Shown: positions 16,024-23,159 of the stretch, in pieces | Position numbering within the stretch: the stretch's first letter is position 1 | Layout of the letters: each line of letters begins with the position of its first letter | Assembly: GCA_036758285.1 (NCBI GenBank) | Contig: DAIOWV010000044.1 | Location: 1 to 26,031, forward strand | DNA length: 26,031 nt | Reading direction: 5' to 3' | Origin: Taishania sp036758285 | GTDB lineage: Bacteria > Bacteroidota > Bacteroidia > Flavobacteriales_D > Crocinitomicaceae | The notes under the pieces: generated by a model | Seen by the model: only the letters and a program-made list of their open reading frames with translations | What the model was told of the DNA's origin: nothing | Databases searched by the model: none | Translations under genes and position numbers: made by a program

Positions 16024-16902
16024 CTAATCTGTTTTACGCCCACGTGGGTGAGCAAATGAATAAATATTATTTAATTGTGCAAACGAATTATGTGTATATA
16101 CTTGTGTTGCTGCCAAATTTGAATGCCCCAATAATGCTTTAATGGTTTCTATACCGGCTCCATTGTTCAACATATGAGTTGCAAAAGTATGACGAAGAAC
16201 ATGAGGACTACACTTTTGTAATTCTGTTGCTGAACCAAGATAAGTATTAATTTTTCTATAAACAAATTTTGGATATAATTTATTTCCCTTATCTGTTAAA
16301 ATAAGTGAAATGCTCTGAAAGCCTTGATTTGCACAGTCTTTTCTATAGTTTAAGATTTGCTCATTAAGTTCTTGTGAAATAGGGATTATGCGTTCTTTAT
16401 TTCTTTTTCCCTTTACCTTAATCTTGTTATCATATAAACTTGCCGTTGTCAGTTCAATTAACTCATTTAAACGAATACCTGTTTGGTAAAACAATTCTAC
16501 AATCAATGCATCCCTTAAATTTAAGGTCTTAATTATTTCTTGATTACTCAAATCTGATTCATTTGCAAATTGTGGTAATCGTTTTTCAATTTTTGGTCCA
16601 TTCAAACCTGTTAACGGATTGAATGTAATAAATTCATTCTTTTTAAGAAATTTAAAATATGTTCTTAATGTAGATAGTTTACGATTCACACTTTTATTTG
16701 TATAACCTTCAGAAATAAGTGCCACCATCCACCCACGAATAACTTTTGAAGTAACCTCAGACAGTTCCTTTTTTTCGTTGATCCCTAGATAATCAAAAAA
16801 CTGATTTAAGTCTTTATTGTACGCAACAATGGTATGTTCTGAGAATCTTTTTTCAGATTCAAGATACATTTCAAATTCTATGGAAAATAAAAAAGGAGCC
16901 AT
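16024..16902 (-). CDS. xerC: XerC-type tyrosine recombinase
   Basis: Site-specific recombinase expected to resolve chromosome dimers at dif together with a XerD partner. The 292-residue protein has the N-terminal SAM-like core-binding domain (FEMYLESEKRFSEHTIVAYNKDL) and the C-terminal catalytic domain with all active residues: Arg in TGIRLNEL, Lys in KVKGKRNKERIIPI, HxxR in HVLRHTFATHM, His in LLGHSNL and Tyr in TQVYTH. Length fits housekeeping XerC/XerD, and the rpsU-hpf neighbourhood supports a chromosomal Xer rather than an integrase. The start chosen is ATG 16902, which has AAAAGGAG 6 nt upstream. GTG 16905 and ATG 16869 are alternatives. The start codon lies in the loop of a hairpin, so initiation may be controlled. 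XerC versus XerD is not decided by sequence here. Confidence 0.9.
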   Translation of the reverse strand: MAPFLFSIEFEMYLESEKRFSEHTIVAYNKDLNQFFDYLGINEKKELSEVTSKVIRGWMVALISEGYTNKSVNRKLSTLRTYFKFLKKNEFITFNPLTGLNGPKIEKRLPQFANESDLSNQEIIKTLNLRDALIVELFYQTGIRLNELIELTTASLYDNKIKVKGKRNKERIIPISQELNEQILNYRKDCANQGFQSISLILTDKGNKLYPKFVYRKINTYLGSATELQKCSPHVLRHTFATHMLNNGAGIETIKALLGHSNLAATQVYTHNSFAQLNNIYSFAHPRGRKTD

Positions 16903-16916
16903 CACTGACTCCTTTT
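16891..16916 (-). promoter_or_regulatory. rpsU-xerC hairpin: terminator-like stem carrying the xerC SD and start codon
   Basis: Read on the minus strand, AAAAGGAG (16916-16909) pairs with CTCCTTTT (16898-16891) around the 10-nt loop TCAGTGATGG, then a T-run continues to 16889. The 5' arm is a strong SD (AAAGGAG complements the 16S 3' tail), the loop contains the xerC ATG (16902-16900), and the 3' arm plus Ts is terminator-like. It lies 27 nt past the rpsU stop. Confidence 0.65.
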
Positions 16917-16943
16917 ACGAAACTTTTACAAAAAAGTTATATC

Positions 16944-17135
16944 TTAAATTTCGATAGACTGCATTTTTTGCTTGTAAACCGCCTTAATTTTTGCTTGACG
17001 ATTCAATACAGAAGGTTTGATGAATTCTTTACGACTTCTCAATTCTTTAACAACGTTAGTTTTGTCGTATTTTTTCTTATACTTCTTAAGTGCTCTTTCG
17101 ATGCTTTCTCCTTCTTTTACAGGTACAATCAACAT
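16944..17135 (-). CDS. rpsU: 30S ribosomal protein bS21
   Basis: Small basic ribosomal protein (63 residues) of the 30S platform next to bS18 and bS6. The sequence MLIVPVKEGESIERALKKYKKK followed by ELRSRKEFIKPSVLNRQAKIKA is the standard bS21 pattern, with an unbroken basic C-terminal half. In Bacteroidota, published work shows bS21 helps hide the anti-SD tail of 16S rRNA, and that many Flavobacteriales rpsU genes carry an extended SD for autoregulation. Here the bases before the start (ATAAATTACTAAAGAT then ATG) contain no such extended SD. The gene has its own promoter (17180-17208) and heads the rpsU-xerC-hpf unit. Confidence 0.96.
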   Translation of the reverse strand: MLIVPVKEGESIERALKKYKKKYDKTNVVKELRSRKEFIKPSVLNRQAKIKAVYKQKMQSIEI

Positions 17136-17179
17136 ATCTTTAGTAATTTATATTTTCTATTTAATCCAAAAATGGATGA

Positions 17180-17208
17180 CAAAGATATTCTTTTTTTTCA
17201 ACAATCAA
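17180..17208 (-). promoter_or_regulatory. rpsU promoter, TTG-N18-TATCTTTG
   Basis: On the minus strand TTG (17208-17206), an 18-nt spacer (one short of the usual range) and TATCTTTG (17187-17180) precede rpsU, giving a leader of roughly 40 nt. No terminator separates it from the acyl-CoA dehydrogenase gene upstream. Confidence 0.55.
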
Positions 17209-17212
17209 TAGT

Positions 17213-18352
17213 TTATTTCAAAATTTCTCTAGAAATAACTAATTTTTGTATTTCAGAAGTACCTTCACCAATTGTCATCAATCTGGCGTCACGTAAAAAC
17301 TTCTCAGCCGGATATTCTTTAGTGTAACCATATCCTCCCATAATTTGCATTGCTTCATTACCGTTTTTAACAGCAACTTCAGATGCAAAATATTTTGCAT
17401 AAGCACCTTGACGTGTTAATGGAAGTTTATTGTTCTTTAAATAAGCTGCTTGAAATGTCAGCAATTCTGCTGCTTCACATTCTGTTGCCATATCTGCTAA
17501 TTTGAAGCTGATTGCTTGAAAATTTGCAATTGGTTGTCCAAATTGTTCACGTTCTTTAGCATATTTTACAGATGCCTCATAAGCTCCACGTGCCACACCA
17601 CAACTCAACGCTGCAATTGAAATACGACCACCATCTAAAATCTGCATTGCTTGAATGAATCCCATTCCAACTTCACCAATTACATTTTCCTCAGGTACAC
17701 GCACATTGTCAAAAATCAACTCTGCAGTTTCTGATGCACGAACACCAAATTTATCTTTGATTTTTACCGCAGAAAATCCTGGTGTTCCTTTTTCAATAAT
17801 GAAAGCAGTTATTCCACGACTATCTAACAATTCACCTGTTCTAACAAGTACAACAGCTACATCTCCAGAAAGACCATGAGTAATCCAGTTTTTTGCACCA
17901 TTGATAACCCATTCGTTTCCTTCTTTTTTAGCAGTCGTTTTCATACGCATAGCATCCGAACCTGTATTAGGCTCTGTCAACCCCCAAGCTCCAATAAATT
18001 CACCTGAAGCTAATTTTGGTAAATACTTGCGTTTTTGTTCTTCACTACCATGATAATAGATGTGACCAGTACAAAGAGAATTGTGAGCTGCAACACTTAA
18101 GCCGAGACCTCCACAAACTTTTCCAAGTTCAATTAAAGTTGTTACATACTCATCATACGAAAATCCACTTCCTCCATATTCTTCAGGAATGTAGATGCCA
18201 AGTAAACCTAATTCACCTAGTTTTTTCATAGTTTCAACTGGGAAATGCTCATCTGCATCCCATTGATTTAGAAAAGGTTTTACTTCCTTTTCAGTAAAAT
18301 CACGCACCATTTGCGTAATCATTTTTTGATTTTCATTTAAACCAAAGTCCAT
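17213..18352 (-). CDS. Acyl-CoA dehydrogenase
   Basis: FAD enzyme forming the trans-2,3 double bond in acyl-CoA, passing electrons to electron-transferring flavoprotein; cytoplasmic, beta-oxidation or branched-chain amino-acid breakdown. The 379-residue protein has the three usual parts: N-terminal helical domain (MDFGLNENQKMITQMVRDFTEKEV), middle beta domain (GAWGLTEPNTGSDAMRMKTTA, WVINGAKNWITHG), and C-terminal helical domain (AKEREQFGQPIANFQAI, MQIMGGYGYTKEYPAEKFLRDA). The catalytic base is Glu363 in IGEGTSEIQ, as in short- and medium-chain enzymes. It looks closest to the short-chain/butyryl group, but chain length cannot be fixed. It starts 41 nt behind apt with no visible terminator, so the two may share a transcript without an obvious metabolic link. 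Confidence 0.93.
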   Translation of the reverse strand: MDFGLNENQKMITQMVRDFTEKEVKPFLNQWDADEHFPVETMKKLGELGLLGIYIPEEYGGSGFSYDEYVTTLIELGKVCGGLGLSVAAHNSLCTGHIYYHGSEEQKRKYLPKLASGEFIGAWGLTEPNTGSDAMRMKTTAKKEGNEWVINGAKNWITHGLSGDVAVVLVRTGELLDSRGITAFIIEKGTPGFSAVKIKDKFGVRASETAELIFDNVRVPEENVIGEVGMGFIQAMQILDGGRISIAALSCGVARGAYEASVKYAKEREQFGQPIANFQAISFKLADMATECEAAELLTFQAAYLKNNKLPLTRQGAYAKYFASEVAVKNGNEAMQIMGGYGYTKEYPAEKFLRDARLMTIGEGTSEIQKLVISREILK

Positions 18353-18393
18353 TTTAATTCAGTTTTGGGGTACTTAACTGTGTTTATATTCGA

Positions 18394-18921
18394 TTAATAG
18401 CTCGCTAATGTAGTGATTTTATCTGAAAAATTTTCCAATTTAGATTTTCCGTCTAAGAAATCAAGTCCAACTAAAAAATTAAAACCAGCTACTTCTCCAC
18501 CACATTTTTTAATTAAATGTGCTGCAGCTTCTGCTGATCCTCCAGTTGCTAATAAATCATCATGAATAAGAACTCTTTGCCCCTCCTTAACAGCATCAAC
18601 ATGCATTTCAATTGTAGAGGTTCCGTATTCCAATTCGTAATCATGACTGATTTTATCATACGGAAGTTTCCCTTTTTTACGTATTAAAACAAAAGGAAGT
18701 CCTAATCTGATTGCTAATGGAAATCCAAACAAAAAGCCTCTGCTTTCAATTCCTGCAATAATATCAATATTTTGATCTTTATATAGATCTACCAAATAAT
18801 CTAAAACTTCTTCAGAAACCTTAGGATCCAACATAATAGGCGTAATATCCTTAAAAAGGATTCCTGGTTTTGGAAAGTCTGGAACGTCACGAATAACGGA
18901 CTTAATTGTTTGTTCTATCAT
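18394..18921 (-). CDS. apt: Adenine phosphoribosyltransferase
   Basis: Salvages adenine with PRPP to AMP and pyrophosphate in the cytoplasm. The 175-residue protein has the normal length. Signatures are IRDVPDFPKPGILFKDITP near the N-terminus, GIESRGFLFGFPLA (57-70), the flexible-loop segment FVLIRKKGKLPYDKIS, and the PRPP-binding motif VLIHDDLLATGGSAEAA (117-133). All are intact. A -7-like TACTTTTG lies 36 nt upstream. In the same window ahcY releases adenosine, but direct pathway coupling to Apt would need another enzyme. Identification is very secure. Confidence 0.97.
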   Translation of the reverse strand: MIEQTIKSVIRDVPDFPKPGILFKDITPIMLDPKVSEEVLDYLVDLYKDQNIDIIAGIESRGFLFGFPLAIRLGLPFVLIRKKGKLPYDKISHDYELEYGTSTIEMHVDAVKEGQRVLIHDDLLATGGSAEAAAHLIKKCGGEVAGFNFLVGLDFLDGKSKLENFSDKITTLASY

Positions 18922-18956
18922 TTTGATTTTCTATTATCAATTCAAATAAGTAATTT

Positions 18957-18964
18957 CAAAAGTA
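18957..18964 (-). promoter_or_regulatory. -7 box of apt
   Basis: On the minus strand TACTTTTG (18964-18957) matches TAnnTTTG, 35 nt before the apt start. No -33 TTG at the expected distance. Confidence 0.4.
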
Positions 18965-19043
18965 CTCTAATTTAAAGTTTAGATTTTATATTAAAAAGTC
19001 TTTTGAAATTAACGCCGATTTTAAAAGTTGCTCGAAATTAGTA

Positions 19044-19051
19044 TATTTTTG
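19044..19051 (+). promoter_or_regulatory. -7 box of the metalloprotease gene
   Basis: TATTTTTG fits TAnnTTTG, 48 nt before the ATG at 19100. No -33 TTG at 19-21 nt is visible. Confidence 0.4.
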
Positions 19052-19099
19052 GACTTAAAAATAAAAAACTCTAAATTTGTTATTAAAATAACCTCTACT

Positions 19100-20551
19100 A
19101 TGAAACTAATTTTAATTCTTTTCACTTTTGCGTTTTCTACTGTACTAAACAGCTTAAATGCACAGTCAATCATTAACGAAATTTTAAAAGGGAACACTCC
19201 CAATCAATTATCTTCTACAACAGATGTTTCAGGATGCGCAAGCCATCAATTAATGATTTATCAAAATCAAAAATCACCTGGATACATGGATTTATCTGAT
19301 GATTTTATGCTTCAAATTAAAAATATAACTTCTGAAAATCAGGGTTATAGATTTGATGAAAATGATACTATAATTATACCCGTTGTATTTCATATTGTTT
19401 ATAACAATCCTGAAGAAAATATTCCAGATTCGGTATTAATAAATCAAATTGAACTTTTAAATAAAAGTTTTAGACGTAAAAATGCTGATACAATTAATAT
19501 GCGTTCTGTTTTTAATAATATTGTGGGCGATGGTAAGATTGAATTTCGTTTAGCTGAATTTACACCTGAAGGAAATCCTACAAATGGAATTACAAGAACT
19601 TCTACTTCCGTGGAAAATTTCGGAGGTATTTTACCTTATGGTCCAGGACAAAATCAACAAATAACAAACTGGGTAAATGATAGTTTATTTACAAATTATT
19701 ATAGGCTTACAAGAGATGATGCTGGAGGAAAAAACGCATGGGATATTAATCGGTATCTGAATATTTGGGTTGGAGATTTAAGAATTAAAGAACCATTATT
19801 TAATAATTTTGAAGAGATTGTATATTTCGCACTTGCAACTCCACCTTTTGAAAATTTAATAAACTGGCCTGAATCCATAATTGAATCTTTACTTCCTTTT
19901 GAACAAGGAGTGTTAATCCATTATGTAACAATTGGACCAAACAATCCTGCTCACTTCTCAAGTCCTTATAACGTATACAATGGAATAACAACAACTGGAA
20001 AAATGTTAGTGCATGAAATAGGACACTATCTAGGACTTAGGCACATTTGGGGGGATGGTGATTGTACTGTTGATGACTTTATTGATGATACACCTAACTG
20101 TAATGCACATAGCAATTGGGGTTGTGATCAGTTTAAAAACAGCTGTATAGACAACATAAATGGTGTGGATTTACCCGATATGATTGAAAACTATATGGAT
20201 TATTCAAGTGGAAGTTGTCAAAATTCGTTTACAAAAGAGCAAATTGTTTTCATGAGAAATATTATTGAGTCATATAGACCGAATTTATTGAATTTAACAA
20301 CAAATAATCCAAATGATAAGGATCTCATTGTTTATCCCAATCCAACAACTGGGAAAATAACAATTGACTTATTGTCGGAAATGACGAACGTTATTCTCAA
20401 CGTTAGAAACATTCAAGGTCAATTGGTTGATTTTAATCAAATCAACAATGGAAAAACGATCGATGTTAATATAAATCAACCAAATGGTATCTATTTCATC
20501 GAAATTCATTCTGAAAAAGGAAAATCAATTGTTAAGGTTGTAAAAAACTGA
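19100..20551 (+). CDS. Secreted M43-like (pappalysin-type) zinc metalloprotease with T9SS sorting domain
   Basis: Predicted extracellular zinc peptidase of 483 residues. The signal peptide ends near NAQ (residue 22). A propeptide-like region precedes the catalytic domain, which opens with TIIIPVVFHIVYNNPEEN (about 90-107), typical of M43 cytophagalysin relatives. The zinc site HEIGHYLGLRH (305-315) gives the three histidines and catalytic Glu306 of the metzincin motif. The Met-turn is in ENYMDYSSGSC (Met366). The C-terminal 75 residues are a type A T9SS sorting domain (LIVYPNPTTGKITIDL, ending GIYFIEIHSEKGKSIVKVV). All catalytic residues are present, so it should be active. Targets are unknown. 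ATG 19100 is chosen because it begins the signal peptide; an upstream in-frame TTG (19028) lies before the promoter. Confidence 0.92.
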   Translation: MKLILILFTFAFSTVLNSLNAQSIINEILKGNTPNQLSSTTDVSGCASHQLMIYQNQKSPGYMDLSDDFMLQIKNITSENQGYRFDENDTIIIPVVFHIVYNNPEENIPDSVLINQIELLNKSFRRKNADTINMRSVFNNIVGDGKIEFRLAEFTPEGNPTNGITRTSTSVENFGGILPYGPGQNQQITNWVNDSLFTNYYRLTRDDAGGKNAWDINRYLNIWVGDLRIKEPLFNNFEEIVYFALATPPFENLINWPESIIESLLPFEQGVLIHYVTIGPNNPAHFSSPYNVYNGITTTGKMLVHEIGHYLGLRHIWGDGDCTVDDFIDDTPNCNAHSNWGCDQFKNSCIDNINGVDLPDMIENYMDYSSGSCQNSFTKEQIVFMRNIIESYRPNLLNLTTNNPNDKDLIVYPNPTTGKITIDLLSEMTNVILNVRNIQGQLVDFNQINNGKTIDVNINQPNGIYFIEIHSEKGKSIVKVVKN

Positions 20552-20582
20552 TTTAAAAAACCTTAACGATCTTTTGTTAATC

Positions 20583-20613
20583 AAGAAAGGCTGTCAAATA
20601 GACAGCCTTTCTT
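20583..20613. terminator. Bidirectional terminator between convergent T9SS cargo genes
   Basis: AAGAAAGGCTGTC (20583-20595) and GACAGCCTTTCTT (20601-20613) form a perfect 13-bp stem with loop AAATA. It sits 31 nt past the metalloprotease stop and 24 nt past the end of the convergent PKD gene. Confidence 0.88.
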
Positions 20614-20637
20614 AATATAATTAATATCAATTATATC

Positions 20638-21564
20638 TTATTTTTTTAAGAACTTAACTGTATTTGTTTTTCCAGATTGATCTTTTACAGTTAAAAAATA
20701 GGTTCCTGTACCAATTGACTGAGGAAACAATAATGTAGAATGTTGATTTGAAAGAACTCCATTTTCAACAATTTTACCTGTTAAATCCATGATTTCAAAT
20801 TCAATGACATTTCCAATAATACTTTCCTCCCAAATTATATTGATAAAATCATCTGCAGGAACTGGGAAAACTTGCAAATAGGAAATCTCCTCATTGTCAA
20901 CACCTAGAAAAGCAGATCCAAAACTTACATTTGAACAATATTCGTTTGACTCACATGCCTCTGGCTCATTATCATCCCCATAAGAAACACAATATGTGTA
21001 TGTTTTTTTCTCTTGAGATGGATATGTATGAGAAAAAGTATGATTGTGGCTCATGTCGTACTGAATCAATGAAAAATCCATTGGATTTGCAATGTATTCC
21101 CAAACATCATGAACAAATGTTACGATTGGGCTTGAAGCTCCTGAACCAGAAACATTAACAGATAAAGTATAGTTATTTATACTTGGTGTTACATTCATTG
21201 GACAGATTGAACTAACATTTGGAATTGGTTGAACAGTATACGACTTACAAACTTGTTCATGACATCCTGAATTTGCTACTGTAATGTAATCAACACAAAT
21301 GTTATATGTTCCGCTAGTTGCATAAGTGTGAATATATTGATCTGTGAATCCTACTTGTGTAAATTGTCCGTCACCCCAATCAACATTAACGCTATATGTA
21401 TATGCAGCTGAAGTTCCTGTTAAATCAATTTGAACTGCAGTTGTAGAGCCAGAGCCGTAAGATTGAGTTGAGAAATTAATTCCACACTGACCAAACAGTG
21501 ATAAGTTTAAAAGCGATGTACAACACATCATTAAAATTGTTTTTTTAAGTACATTTTTTTTCAT
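20638..21564 (-). CDS. Secreted PKD-domain protein with T9SS sorting domain
   Basis: Secreted protein of 308 residues with no catalytic motif visible. The signal peptide covers about residues 1-25 (KKNVLKKTILMMCCTSLLNLS, ending near LFGQ). A PKD-like beta domain spans about 28-112 (YSVNVDWGDGQFTQVG, then IHTYATSGTYNICVDY). A second, related beta domain follows at about 115-215 (VTFVHDVWEYI, then HTFSHTYPSQEKKTYTYCVSYGD). Several cysteines probably pair outside the cell. The C-terminal 75 residues (LQVFPVPADDFINIIW, ending GTYFLTVKDQSGKTNTVKF) are a T9SS type A sorting domain. It is likely exported through the outer membrane and anchored or released. Function is probably structural or binding (inference). 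It is convergent with the metalloprotease gene; no shared function is shown. Confidence 0.85.
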   Translation of the reverse strand: MKKNVLKKTILMMCCTSLLNLSLFGQCGINFSTQSYGSGSTTAVQIDLTGTSAAYTYSVNVDWGDGQFTQVGFTDQYIHTYATSGTYNICVDYITVANSGCHEQVCKSYTVQPIPNVSSICPMNVTPSINNYTLSVNVSGSGASSPIVTFVHDVWEYIANPMDFSLIQYDMSHNHTFSHTYPSQEKKTYTYCVSYGDDNEPEACESNEYCSNVSFGSAFLGVDNEEISYLQVFPVPADDFINIIWEESIIGNVIEFEIMDLTGKIVENGVLSNQHSTLLFPQSIGTGTYFLTVKDQSGKTNTVKFLKK

Positions 21565-21593
21565 ACAAATAATTTTTAGTAACTAATTTTTAT

Positions 21594-21627
21594 CGTGAGA
21601 ACAAATCATTCTCATGTAGCAAAATTA
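21594..21627 (-). promoter_or_regulatory. -7 box and 5'-leader hairpin of the PKD-protein gene
   Basis: On the minus strand TAATTTTG (21627-21620) matches TAnnTTTG. Just downstream, CGTGAGAA (21594-21601) can pair with TTCTCATG (21609-21616) including one G-U, forming a hairpin at about the expected 5' end of the transcript. No -33 TTG is at the right spacing. Confidence 0.4.
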
Positions 21628-21716
21628 TTATACCACTGTTTTTATTTGATGAATCAATGTTGCAACTCTATTAACTATTGTTTCAAAACAACATGATTTT
21701 AAGTTTGTTAAACAAA

Positions 21717-21748
21717 AAAAGCTGCTTCATTAATATGAAGCAGCTTTT
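21717..21748 (-). terminator. ahcY terminator
   Basis: AAAAGCTGCTTCAT (21717-21730) pairs perfectly with ATGAAGCAGCTTTT (21735-21748) with loop TAAT. On the minus strand a T-run continues beyond 21717. It lies 20 nt past the ahcY stop. Confidence 0.88.
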
Positions 21749-21768
21749 AACTATTAAATTATAAAATC

Positions 21769-23082
21769 TTAATAACGGTAATGTTCCGCTTTGTAAGGTC
21801 CTTCAACATTCACACCAATGTATTGTGCTTGGTCGTTTGATAAAGTTTCTAATTCAACACCAATTTTTGCCAAATGTAATTTAGCTACTTTTTCATCTAA
21901 ATGTTTTGGTAACATGTAAACATCGTTTCCGTATGCAGAAGCGTTTGTCCAAAGTTCCAATTGAGCTAAAGTTTGGTTTGTAAATGAATTTGACATTACA
22001 AAAGATGGGTGTCCTGTAGCACATCCTAAATTAACAAGACGTCCTTCAGCCAAAATGATAATGTCTTTTCCGTTTACATTATAGATATCAACTTGAGGTT
22101 TAACTTCAACTTTTGTTGTACCATAAGTTTTGTTTAACCAAGCCATGTCAATTTCATTGTCAAAATGCCCGATGTTACAAACGATCGTTTTATCTTTCAT
22201 TTTTTCAAAATGACGACCAACAACGATGTCTTTGTTTCCTGTTGTAGTAACAACTATATCAACATTGTGAACAACTGAATCTAATTTTTTAACTTCAAAA
22301 CCGTCCATAGCTGCTTGAAGTGCACAGATTGGATCAATTTCAGTTACGATAACACGAGCTCCAGCACCTTTTAATGAGGCAGCAGAACCTTTACCAACGT
22401 CTCCATATCCACAAACTACAGCTACTTTTCCAGCTAACATAACATCTGTTGCTCTACGAATTGAATCAACTAATGATTCTTTACATCCGTATTTGTTATC
22501 AAATTTAGATTTAGTAACAGAGTCATTTACGTTAATTGCTGGCATAACTAAAGTACCATTTTTAACTCTTTCGTATAAACGGTGAACACCTGTAGTTGTT
22601 TCTTCAGATAAACCTTTAATGTCTTTTGTTAATTCAGGAAAACGGTCGAAAACCATGTTTGTTAAATCACCACCATCATCCAAAATCATATTCAATGGTT
22701 TCCCATCTTCAAATGCAAACAATGTTTGTTCGATACACCAATCAAATTCTTGCTCATTCATTCCTTTCCAAGCATAAACAGGAATTCCAGCAGCAGCAAT
22801 AGCAGCAGCAGCATGATCTTGTGTTGAAAAAATGTTACAAGAAGACCAAGTAACTTCAGCACCTAACTCAACTAATGTTTCTATTAGTACAGCTGTTTGA
22901 ATTGTCATGTGTAAACACCCTGCAATTCTTGCACCAGCCAATGGTTTAGAAGCTCCATATTCAGCTCTTAAAGACATTAAACCTGGCATTTCTGCTTCAG
23001 CCAATTTTATTTCTTTTCTTCCCCACTCAGCCAAGCTAAAGTCTTTTACTTTATAAGCCAATTTTTCTGTTGTATTGTTCAT
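21769..23082 (-). CDS. ahcY: Adenosylhomocysteinase (S-adenosyl-L-homocysteine hydrolase)
   Basis: Splits S-adenosylhomocysteine reversibly into adenosine and homocysteine with bound NAD+, completing the methylation cycle in the cytoplasm. The 437-residue protein has the family length and all signatures: AGCLHMTIQTAVLIETL, SSCNIFSTQDHAAAAIA, ILDDGGDLTNMV, PAINVNDSVTKSKFDNKYGC, the NAD-binding CGYGDVGKGSAASLKGAGARV (GYGDVGKG at 225-232), CNIGHFDNEIDM, and the C-terminal GPYKAEHYRY lysine/tyrosine tail that reaches into the partner NAD site. It lies 77 nt behind the hxpB-like gene and has two tandem -7 boxes of its own. I found no SAH-riboswitch-like structure in its short leader. Identification is certain. 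Confidence 0.98.
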   Translation of the reverse strand: MNNTTEKLAYKVKDFSLAEWGRKEIKLAEAEMPGLMSLRAEYGASKPLAGARIAGCLHMTIQTAVLIETLVELGAEVTWSSCNIFSTQDHAAAAIAAAGIPVYAWKGMNEQEFDWCIEQTLFAFEDGKPLNMILDDGGDLTNMVFDRFPELTKDIKGLSEETTTGVHRLYERVKNGTLVMPAINVNDSVTKSKFDNKYGCKESLVDSIRRATDVMLAGKVAVVCGYGDVGKGSAASLKGAGARVIVTEIDPICALQAAMDGFEVKKLDSVVHNVDIVVTTTGNKDIVVGRHFEKMKDKTIVCNIGHFDNEIDMAWLNKTYGTTKVEVKPQVDIYNVNGKDIIILAEGRLVNLGCATGHPSFVMSNSFTNQTLAQLELWTNASAYGNDVYMLPKHLDEKVAKLHLAKIGVELETLSNDQAQYIGVNVEGPYKAEHYRY

Positions 23083-23112
23083 ATATATAACTTAAATTCA
23101 AATTTTTCACTG

Positions 23113-23128
23113 CAAAGTTACAAAGTTA
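23113..23128 (-). promoter_or_regulatory. Two tandem -7 boxes upstream of ahcY
   Basis: On the minus strand TAACTTTG occurs twice back to back (23128-23121 and 23120-23113), each matching TAnnTTTG, 30-38 nt before the ahcY start. The -33 region (23139-23151) is A/T-rich without a TTG on the minus strand. Confidence 0.5.
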
Positions 23129-23159
23129 GGTTGGGATAAAAAAATTGTTTTTTGTTAAC

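Noticed and set aside
16024..16902. Integrase marking a mobile element
   Set aside because: The recombinase has housekeeping Xer length and lies in a rpsU-xerC-hpf unit; no attachment-site repeats or mobile genes are visible around it.
17090..17117. SD-like AGAAGGAGAAAG within the first codons of rpsU
   Set aside because: It encodes the conserved KEGES of bS21 and lies downstream of the true start, with no start codon at suitable spacing after it.
19028..19099. TTG start for the metalloprotease
   Set aside because: It lies upstream of the likely promoter box at 19044-19051 and would bury the signal peptide; ATG 19100 is the natural start.
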